Shown piece after piece: positions 57,928 to 64,000 of a stretch of 64,000 bases of DNA. Source of the stretch: Bacillota bacterium (GTDB lineage: Bacteria; Bacillota; Clostridia; Oscillospirales; Acutalibacteraceae); assembly GCA_021769885.1 (NCBI GenBank), contig JAETSA010000009.1, forward strand, positions 79,532 to 143,531. Direction: 5' to 3'. Position numbers and translations under genes: made by a program. The first letter of the stretch is position 1, and each line of letters starts with the position of its first letter. The notes beneath the pieces were generated by a model. The model was not told the origin of the DNA. It was given only the letters and a program-made list of their open reading frames with translations, and did not search any database.

Positions 57928-59203
57928 GTACCTGCGCGACCGTTCCGTTCTGTTGGTCGGATTCGGGCGTGAGGGGCAGTCCTCTTACCGTTATATCCGC
58001 AAATATTTTCCCGAAAAGCCGCTGACGGTTGCGGATAAAAACGCGGTTTCTGTAGATGACCCGTTTGTGACCTGCATCTGCGGGGAAAACTATTTAGATT
58101 GTATCGGGGATTTTGATTTGGTGCTCAAAAGCCCGGGGATTTCGTTCAAAGCGGTAGACGCCCCCGCGCACACGGAAATCACCTGTCAGGTGGATTTGTT
58201 TCTGCGCTTTGCCGACTGTCATAAAATCGGCATCACAGGCTCAAAGGGCAAAACCACGACCTCAACACTTACCTATCAAATGCTCAAGGCGGCGGGTAAG
58301 GATTGCCGCTTAATCGGCAACATCGGCGTGCCCGTGTTTGATTCGCTTGAGGATTTAACGCCTGACACGGTGGCGGTGATTGAAATGTCCTCGCATCAGC
58401 TGGAGTTCACCCACACTTCGCCCGAGGTCGCGGTGCTGACGAATCTTTATGAGGAGCATTTGGAGCATTACAAGGGCGGCTTTGCAGGCTATACGGCGGC
58501 AAAATCGCATATCGCGCTGTATCAAAGTGCGCAGGATGTTTTCATTTATAATGCGACGCAGGGGCTCGGCGATTTCCCGTGCCCCGAGCGTACGAAAGCA
58601 CAAAAAATCGGGATTCACGAAACCGACAGTTTGCCGTTTGCCGTCGAAAATGCGCATCTCGCAGGCGTGCACAATCGGCAGGATGTGCTGTTTGCCCGCG
58701 CCGCCGCCGCGCAGTTCGGCGCGACGGATTGCGACTGCGAAGCGGCAGTCCGCGATTTTCAGGGCATTGAGCACCGAATGGAAAAGGTCGGCACATTTAA
58801 GGGAATCACCTTTTATAATGATTGCATTGCGACCATTCCGCACGCCGTTTTGTGCGCCGTCGAAGCGATTGGGACGGTCGGCACGCTGATTGTCGGCGGC
58901 AAAGACCGAGGTCTTGACTACAGCGGATTCGTAGAAGCTCTGAAAAACAGCAAAATTCAGAATATTATCGGCACACCTGCCACAGGGCACACCATTGTGC
59001 ACGCATTGGAAGCGGCAGATGCACCGCAGCGTGTACTTTGCGCCGCCGATTTAGAGGAAGCCGTGTGCCTCGCCTATCAGTATACCGAAGCGGGCAAAGC
59101 CTGCCTGCTCTCCCCCGCCGCGTCAAGCTATAATGTATATAAGAATTTCGAAGAAAAAGGCAGACATTATAAAGCCCTGGTAAAGGAATACGGGGAGAAA
59201 TAA
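57908..59203 (+). CDS. MurD-family ligase (UDP-N-acetylmuramoyl-alanine:glutamate ligase, possibly MurD2)
   Basis: A 431-residue Mur ligase. An N-terminal Rossmann domain (SVLLVGFGREGQSSYRYI), the ATP motif ITGSKGKTTT (109-118), IEMSSHQLE, the ligase TNLYEEHLEHY and a C-terminal domain with EHRMEKVGTFKGITFYND and GGKDRGLDY are all MurD features. Standard MurD adds D-Glu; if paired with the MurL-like gene, it may instead add L-Glu, as MurD2 does. The GGAG site lies inside the upstream gene, so the two are coupled. Whether another murD exists elsewhere cannot be seen here. Confidence 0.85.
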   Translation: MYPKIAEYLRDRSVLLVGFGREGQSSYRYIRKYFPEKPLTVADKNAVSVDDPFVTCICGENYLDCIGDFDLVLKSPGISFKAVDAPAHTEITCQVDLFLRFADCHKIGITGSKGKTTTSTLTYQMLKAAGKDCRLIGNIGVPVFDSLEDLTPDTVAVIEMSSHQLEFTHTSPEVAVLTNLYEEHLEHYKGGFAGYTAAKSHIALYQSAQDVFIYNATQGLGDFPCPERTKAQKIGIHETDSLPFAVENAHLAGVHNRQDVLFARAAAAQFGATDCDCEAAVRDFQGIEHRMEKVGTFKGITFYNDCIATIPHAVLCAVEAIGTVGTLIVGGKDRGLDYSGFVEALKNSKIQNIIGTPATGHTIVHALEAADAPQRVLCAADLEEAVCLAYQYTEAGKACLLSPAASSYNVYKNFEEKGRHYKALVKEYGEK

Positions 59204-59214
59204 AATCGCAACCC

Positions 59215-59895
59215 GTAGGGGGCGAACAACTACGTATGGGGTGACACACAACCTGTAGGGGCGATTCACGAATCGCCCGAGCAAGTGAAAAATCAGAACA
59301 ACCAAACGTCGAAACACAAATCCGTAGGGGCGGGTTATTCCCCTGACAGGGGAAATGTCTGCGAAGCAGACAAAAGGGTGCCCGTTTTCGGAGAAAATCC
59401 ACGCCCGCCCGAGCCGACCGAAAAATTTGAACAAACGAAACGGTGATGCGCCCTTTGTAGGGGCGGATGCCATCATCCGCCCGCAAAAATCTGCACAATC
59501 CAATGGTGATGCATAACCTCGTAGGGGCGGGTCTCCGTGCCCGCCCGAGCACGGTTGGATTTTTGCACAAACCCACGGTGATGCGCAAACTACGTAGGGG
59601 CGATTCACGAATCGCCCGAGCAAGGTTGGGATTTCGCATAAACCTAAACGGCGGGCGTGGAAGCCCGCCACTACGCGCAAACCCAATGACGGCGCACCAC
59701 CCGTAGGGGTGCGCATTGCGCGCCCGCGGGATGGGCAGTGCCCATTCCCTACGTATCTATTCAATTTACTTTGTTCTGTGTGAGATTCTTCGCCTGCGGC
59801 GCGGGCAAGGTCTCGCCTGCCGGCTCGGTTGCGCTTCTGCATACTTCCGTATGCAGAGGTCTCCACCGGAGACCCGCACCCCGCCCTACCGCCCA
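59215..59895. repeat. REP array with nested modules
   Basis: Units: gcgattcacgaatcgc (59258, 59597), a gcgggttattcccctgacag REP whose loop holds ttcccctgacaggggaa and tgtctgcgaagcagaca (59322-59410), gcggatgccatcatccgc (59458), gcgggtctccgtgcccgc (59522), gcgcattgcgcgc (59710), gggcagtgccc (59733), and a nested ctgcatacttccgtatgcag module (59800-59885). Linker units read on the plus strand. No gene is seen. Confidence 0.83.
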
Positions 59896-59948
59896 CAGAA
59901 CAACAAACCAACCGACAAACACAAAACCCGCAAAGGAGGCGGCAAGCT

Positions 59949-60530
59949 ATGGAAATCATCGGCATTACCGGGCAGACGGGTGCGGGCAAAAGCACGGTTT
60001 GCCGTGCACTTACGGCACGCGGTGCGTACCATATTGATGCGGATGCGGTTGCAAAATCGCTGTATACGAAGGGCGCGCCGATTCTCAGTGAACTGCAAAA
60101 CGCCTTCGGCAGTCAGATTTTAACTACGGACGGGGAACTCGACCGTCCCGCGCTCGCGGCGGCGGCGTTCCGCGATTCAGCGTGCACCGCGCGCTTAAAC
60201 CGTATCGTACACCCCGCCGTGACCGAAAAAATCCGTGCGATGATTGACGAGCAGCACAAAAAGGGTGTAAAATGCGTATTGATAGATGCAATCGCCCTGT
60301 TTGAGAGCGGCGAATCGGCACTTTGCGACCGCACGGTCGGCGTGATTGCACCCGAATCCGTTCGCCTTGCACGCATCACGGCACGCGACGGCATTTCCGA
60401 AGCGGACGCGCTCCTGCGCATTCGCGCCCAGCAGGATGAATCCTTTTATATTACGCGCTGCGACGATGTCATCCGCAACTATCCGCCTTATACTTTAGAA
60501 TCCGAAATCCAAAGGGTATTTCCGTTATGA
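59949..60530 (+). CDS. coaE: Dephospho-CoA kinase
   Basis: A 193-residue P-loop kinase for the last step of CoA synthesis. Walker A is GQTGAGKST (8-16), IDADAVAKSLY and the family's VHP motif (RIVHPAVTEKIRA) follow. I chose ATG 59949 (MEIIGITGQ) for its AAAGGAGG site; the open frame upstream is repeat DNA. Its stop overlaps the next start by four bases. Confidence 0.95.
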   Translation: MEIIGITGQTGAGKSTVCRALTARGAYHIDADAVAKSLYTKGAPILSELQNAFGSQILTTDGELDRPALAAAAFRDSACTARLNRIVHPAVTEKIRAMIDEQHKKGVKCVLIDAIALFESGESALCDRTVGVIAPESVRLARITARDGISEADALLRIRAQQDESFYITRCDDVIRNYPPYTLESEIQRVFPL

Positions 60531-61117
60531 ATCGAAAAACCAAAGCGGCACTGAAAATCGCCGCGCTTGTCACCGCGTTTGCGCTGCTGATTGGCGTTTC
60601 CGTCTTTTTTGCGGGCAAAACCGCGTATAAAGCGGCGTATCCGTGCAAATATACTTTTGAAATCGAAAAATATGCAGACGAATACAACGTGCCGCGTGCA
60701 CTCCTGTTCGCCGTGATTCATACCGAAAGCGGCTTCGACCCGAATGCCGTTTCGTCAGCGGGCGCGCTGGGGCTGACGCAGATTACGCCCGAAACCTTTC
60801 ATTGGCTGCAAACCAAAACAGGCGAGACGCTGCCCGATTCGGCGCTTTACGAGCCGGATGTTTCTGTGCGCTACGGTGCGCTGTTTTACAGTATGCTGCT
60901 CTCGGAGTTCGGCGGCGACATCCGCACAGCGGTTGCGGCATACCACGCGGGGCGGGGGCAGGTGAATGCGTGGCTGCGCGACGGGCAGTATTCTGCGGAC
61001 GGCAAAACGCTCGACATTATCCCCTCGCGGGATACCAATCATTATGTCTATAAGGTTACGAAAGCCATAAACATTTATAATAATCTTTATGAAAAGGAGC
61101 TTAATCAAGATGTCTGA
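60527..61117 (+). CDS. Lytic transglycosylase (SLT domain), membrane-anchored
   Basis: A 196-residue protein with one N-terminal membrane segment (about 9-29) and a Slt70-like domain. The catalytic glutamate is E67 in HTESGFDPNAVSSAGALGL, followed by AAYHAGRGQV and a late HYVYKV stretch. It probably cleaves peptidoglycan outside the membrane. Its start overlaps the coaE stop (ATGA) and its end overlaps the M18 peptidase start by eight bases, so three unrelated functions share one transcript. Confidence 0.92.
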   Translation: MNRKTKAALKIAALVTAFALLIGVSVFFAGKTAYKAAYPCKYTFEIEKYADEYNVPRALLFAVIHTESGFDPNAVSSAGALGLTQITPETFHWLQTKTGETLPDSALYEPDVSVRYGALFYSMLLSEFGGDIRTAVAAYHAGRGQVNAWLRDGQYSADGKTLDIIPSRDTNHYVYKVTKAINIYNNLYEKELNQDV

Positions 61118-62516
61118 AGCAAAAAGTGAGCTGGAGCTTTTGAAGGAAAAGCTGTTCTATGACCGCAAAAATGCGGCGGAGGTGTGCAGTGCGGCCGAAA
61201 TCGATGCGGCGGATGCCTTCTGCGAGGGCTACAAGGCGTTCCTGAATACCGCGAAAACCGAACGCGAAGCGGTTGCCTATATGGTAGAAAAGGCGGAGAA
61301 GAACGGCTTCGCCCCGTTCCGGCGCGAAAAGAAATATACTGCGGGCGAAAAGATCTATTTCAACAACCGCGGCAAAGCAATCGTGCTGTGCGTGATCGGC
61401 AAAAAGCCGCTGTCCGAGGGCGTTCGCCTGTCGGCGGCGCACATCGACTCCCCGCGCCTGGACTTGAAGCCCAATCCGCTGTATGAGGACAACGACACCG
61501 CACTTTTCAAAACGCATTATTACGGCGGCATCAAAAAATACCAGTGGACCTGCATTCCGCTCTCCCTGCACGGCGTTGTCGTGAAGAAGGACGGCACGAC
61601 CGTACAGGTCAACATCGGTGAGGATGCTGATGACCCGCAGTTTGTCGTGACGGATTTACTGCCGCACCTTGCGGGCGAGCAGATGAAACGCACCTTAGCA
61701 GACGGTGTTCGCGGCGAAGAACTGAACATTTTGGTCGGCAGCCGTCCGTTCTCGCAGGATGAGGGCAGTGAAAAGGTGAAGCTGAATATCTTAAATATCC
61801 TGTTCGAAAAATACGGCATCACCGAAGCTGATTTCCTGAGCGCGGAATTGGAGGCTGTGCCCGCATTTTCGGCACGCGACGTCGGACTGGACCGCAGTAT
61901 GATTGGTTCTTACGGCCACGATGACCGCGTGTGCGCTTATCCTGCGGCGGAAGCGATTTTTGATGTGCAAGACCCCGAATTTACCGCAATTACGTGCCTG
62001 ACGGATAAGGAGGAAATCGGGTCTGAGGGCAACACGGGCTTAAATTCGTCGTATCTGCGCTTCTTCATTGCCGACCTTGCAAACGCAAACGGCGAAAATT
62101 ATCACACGGTACTGCGCCATACGCAGTGCCTTTCGGCAGACGTGAACGCGGCATTTGACCCGACCTTCCCGGATGTGCTGGAGCGCGCAAACGCATCGTT
62201 TATCAATCGCGGCGTGGCACTGACCAAATACACGGGTGCGCGCGGCAAGAGCGGCACTTCGGACGCTTCCGCGGAATTTGTCGGCAAGGTGCGCCGTCTG
62301 CTCGATGAAAACGGCGTAATCTGGCAGTGCGGCGAGCTCGGCAAGGTGGATGTCGGCGGCGGCGGAACGGTTGCGATGTATCTCGCTTCACTCGATATCG
62401 ACGTCGTAGACCTCGGTGTACCCGTGCTTTCTATGCATTCCCCGTTTGAGGTTGTTTCGAAATTGGATGTCCATATGGCATACCGTGCCTTCAAAGCCTT
62501 TTTTGAGGATAAATAA
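61110..62516 (+). CDS. M18-family aminopeptidase
   Basis: A 468-residue di-zinc aminopeptidase. Zinc-site motifs: HIDSPRLDLKPNPL (H111, D113), DKEEIGSEGNTG (catalytic Glu pair) and a late VLSMHSPFE histidine. The family favours acidic or hydrophobic N-terminal residues. I chose ATG 61110 (MSEAKSE); AAAAGGAG is ten bases upstream. It overlaps the lytic transglycosylase gene by eight bases. No signal peptide, so cytoplasmic. Confidence 0.94.
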   Translation: MSEAKSELELLKEKLFYDRKNAAEVCSAAEIDAADAFCEGYKAFLNTAKTEREAVAYMVEKAEKNGFAPFRREKKYTAGEKIYFNNRGKAIVLCVIGKKPLSEGVRLSAAHIDSPRLDLKPNPLYEDNDTALFKTHYYGGIKKYQWTCIPLSLHGVVVKKDGTTVQVNIGEDADDPQFVVTDLLPHLAGEQMKRTLADGVRGEELNILVGSRPFSQDEGSEKVKLNILNILFEKYGITEADFLSAELEAVPAFSARDVGLDRSMIGSYGHDDRVCAYPAAEAIFDVQDPEFTAITCLTDKEEIGSEGNTGLNSSYLRFFIADLANANGENYHTVLRHTQCLSADVNAAFDPTFPDVLERANASFINRGVALTKYTGARGKSGTSDASAEFVGKVRRLLDENGVIWQCGELGKVDVGGGGTVAMYLASLDIDVVDLGVPVLSMHSPFEVVSKLDVHMAYRAFKAFFEDK

Positions 62517-62555
62517 GATTTTTAAGGGTAAGGTGACCGTATCCGAAACCGATGC

Positions 62556-62663
62556 GGTCAGAAATGGCAGATTTTCGCCTGAACTGCGTTAAAAATCCTC
62601 GGAATACGACAGTATTCCTGCGGTTTTCGCCTTGTTCAGCCAAAAATCTGCTCGTTTCTGACT
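62556..62663. repeat. Long imperfect hairpin after the M18 peptidase gene (MITE-like)
   Basis: Arms 62556-62584 and 62634-62663 pair over about 28 bases (ggtcagaaatggcagatttt and its near-complement caaaaatctgctcgtttctg), with a smaller ggaatac/gtattcc hairpin in the loop at 62601-62618. No open frame. It could be a small non-autonomous element or a structured RNA. Confidence 0.6.
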
Positions 62664-62799
62664 GCTGCGCACCGAAAGCGCAGGAATTGCGGATGGATTT
62701 TTGCGTTTAAGACCGCCGTCGGGCTGTCGCCCGACAAGGGCGCAAACGTGAAAAGCCGCCGCAAGCCCAAAGAATCCGTACACCCCAACGGCGGTGCAC

Positions 62800-63400
62800 A
62801 ACCCCCCGTAGGGGCGCTTGCGCGTTGCGCCCGCAACATCATTCGATTTTTTTCAATTTAACAGAGATACGCAATTGTAGGGGCGGGCTTCTTGCCCGCC
62901 CGAGCAAGTGTAAAAATCCGCAAAATCCCTGCGGAACGACACAGAGGTCGTTCCCTACAAATCGTAGGGGCGAACTGTAACGCCTCCCTTGTTAAAGGGA
63001 AGATTCCCCCACAGTGTGGGGGAAATGTCCGCGAAAGCGGACAAAGGGGGACCGCCGCCGTCAGCGGGTGGCACGCGCAAAGCGCGTGACGGAGGGATTC
63101 ATCGCCCGCGGACAGCGAGCCCGGGCTGTCCCTACGATGTACAAAGCAACGTATACCCCGCAGGGGCGTGCATTGCGCGCCCGCCCAAGCAACCTTGCAA
63201 ATTTGCACAAACCAAACGGTGATGCACCACCCGTAGGGAACGACCTCTGTGTCGTTCCGCGAAATCCGCATAGCCCAACGGCGGCACATCAAGCGTAGGG
63301 GGCGACGTTCTCGCCTGGCGGCTCGGTCGGTACTTCTAAGCTTCGCTTAGAGTGTCCACTGGACACCCGCACCCTCGGCGCCCCACGGACGGAACGTCCG
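62800..63400. repeat. REP array with ctccctt family block and nested module
   Basis: gcgcttgcgcgttgcgc (62814), gcgggcttcttgcccgc (62882), ggaacgacacagaggtcgttcc (62933), a block with ttcccccacagtgtggggga and tgtccgcgaaagcggaca (63003-63040) and ccgccgtcagcggg, gacagcgagcccgggctgtcc (63111), gcgtgcattgcgcgc (63166), ggaacgacctctgtgtcgttcc (63238) and a GTAGGGGGCGACG REP with a nested module (63297-63385). No gene is seen. Confidence 0.82.
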
Positions 63401-63417
63401 TCCCTCCGCGCAAAAGA

Positions 63418-63472
63418 AAATCCCCAAAACGGAAATAAATCGTTCCAACAAATTCCGCTGTTGGGGATTTTT
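63418..63472. terminator. Hairpin resembling a terminator upstream of the last gene
   Basis: tccccaaaacggaa pairs with ttccgctgttgggga (arms 63421-63434 and 63453-63467), followed by TTTTTG. It could end transcription arriving from the left or act as a leader attenuator. Confidence 0.6.
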
Positions 63473-63526
63473 GTCGGCAAATCTCTGTTTTTTTCAATAA
63501 AAGTCTTATAAAATGCAGATTATTTA

Positions 63527-63555
63527 TTGACATTTCGGCGATTTTATTGTAAATT
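63527..63555 (+). promoter_or_regulatory. Promoter of the last gene
   Basis: TTGACA (63527-63532), 17-base spacer, TAAATT (63550-63555), about 60 bases before the ATG at 63618. Confidence 0.7.
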
Positions 63556-63617
63556 GTAATAGTATCGATTAGCTTGGATACTAATCCGTTTATTGTAAGA
63601 AAGGGGATTCAATCAGA

Positions 63618-64000
63618 ATGGCAAAAAAAGAGAAAATAGAACTGACTCCCGAAGAGCGTCTCGGCCTTGAAGAAACCAAAAAGGCGAAACGGAAGATTTT
63701 CGGCGAGACTTTCTTGAAAGCATGTGCACTGTTCCTCGCAGTCGTATTGGTGTATTCGGTTACATATGTTGCGATCGGCGGCGGCAGAACGGTTTATGAG
63801 GTCGTGCAGAGCGGTTCCGGTTCTGTCGGCGGCGGCGCGGCTTCCGTAAACAGCAACAACCCCGGCGGCGCACAGAGTGCAGATGCAAACGCACCGGCAT
63901 CCGACGAAGCAACTGCGGCGGCAAAAGCGATTAACGATGCAACCGCGACAGCGGCAAACGCAGGGTATGACTGGGCAAGAAAATGCGACCTTGAAAAGAT
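63618..64000 (+). CDS. Hypothetical membrane-anchored protein (3' end outside window)
   Basis: At least 127 codons, open to the window edge. Start ATG 63618 with AAGGGGAT upstream. A charged N-terminus (MAKKEKIELTPEERLGLEET) leads into one membrane segment (FLKACALFLAVVLVYSVTYVAI), then an outside stretch rich in Gly, Ser, Asn and Ala (SGSGSVGGGAASVNSNNPGG), which looks like a flexible linker. The functional domain is beyond the edge. I do not recognise the family. Confidence 0.75.
   Translation, partial: MAKKEKIELTPEERLGLEETKKAKRKIFGETFLKACALFLAVVLVYSVTYVAIGGGRTVYEVVQSGSGSVGGGAASVNSNNPGGAQSADANAPASDEATAAAKAINDATATAANAGYDWARKCDLEK

Noticed and set aside
59829..59948. N-terminal extension of CoaE
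   Set aside because: The 40 extra codons translate the nested repeat module; the AAAGGAGG site and the family start both point to ATG 59949.

Overview
The window looks like the replication-origin region of a Clostridia genome, probably an Oscillospirales/Ruminococcaceae-type gut bacterium of medium GC content. The evidence is gene content: SpoVT, RemB, Jag/KhpB, Noc and ParB, RNase P protein with YidD, LL-DAP aminotransferase and GatCAB. This placement is inferred from content, not from a database search. No tRNA, rRNA or CRISPR array was seen.

Layout: from the left edge to about 37.1 kb almost every gene is on the minus strand. From 38.4 kb to the right edge every gene is on the plus strand. 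The left arm, read outward from the switch, is dnaA, dnaN, an S4-domain gene, recF, remB, gyrB, a REP-type transposase, gyrA, a CPBP protease, tadA and mrp. It continues with rpmH, rnpA, yidD, yidC, jag, mnmE, mnmG, rsmG, noc, parA, a lipoprotein and parB, then a uracil-DNA glycosylase, a GH13 glycosidase, an MBL hydrolase, spoVT, a small divergent HTH/DUF6809-like pair and a partial aminotransferase. The right arm is guaB, glyA, an ANTAR gene, dapF, dapL, gatCAB, serS, an oxidoreductase, a GDPD, a WalJ-like MBL protein, rlmH, a MurL-like/MurD-like pair, coaE, a lytic transglycosylase, an M18 peptidase and a partial membrane protein. Three REP-type transposase genes, one of them broken, sit between guaB and dapL. 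Two parS sites lie near parA and inside mnmG. The usual Firmicutes order (rpmH block divergent from the dnaA block, origin between) is changed: both blocks run the same way and the apparent origin lies between dnaA and guaB.

The outstanding feature is the repeat content. Nearly every gap between operons is packed with short hairpins that start with GTAGGG, carry a near-perfect palindrome whose stem sequence differs from copy to copy, and end in conserved linkers. This fits REP elements of the RAYT (REP-associated tyrosine transposase) type, which are known for a GTAG/GGAG foot next to a hairpin. Four RAYT genes lie in the window. Each carries, inside its own reading frame and at the same two positions, an inverted pair of such hairpins with matching stems. 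Longer multi-hairpin modules are nested in the REP loops, and one of these has broken a RAYT gene. Linker-bearing units mostly point outward from the origin on both arms. In addition, a conserved leader motif (GGTACGAAAT after a hairpin) precedes mrp, gatC and serS and forms one end of three roughly 315-bp multi-hairpin elements upstream of dnaN, recF and the CPBP gene.

The remaining genes are mostly housekeeping: replication and segregation, tRNA modification, Gln-tRNA amidation, meso-DAP/peptidoglycan synthesis and membrane-protein insertion. The MurL-like/MurD-like pair suggests an alternative route for putting D-glutamate into peptidoglycan.
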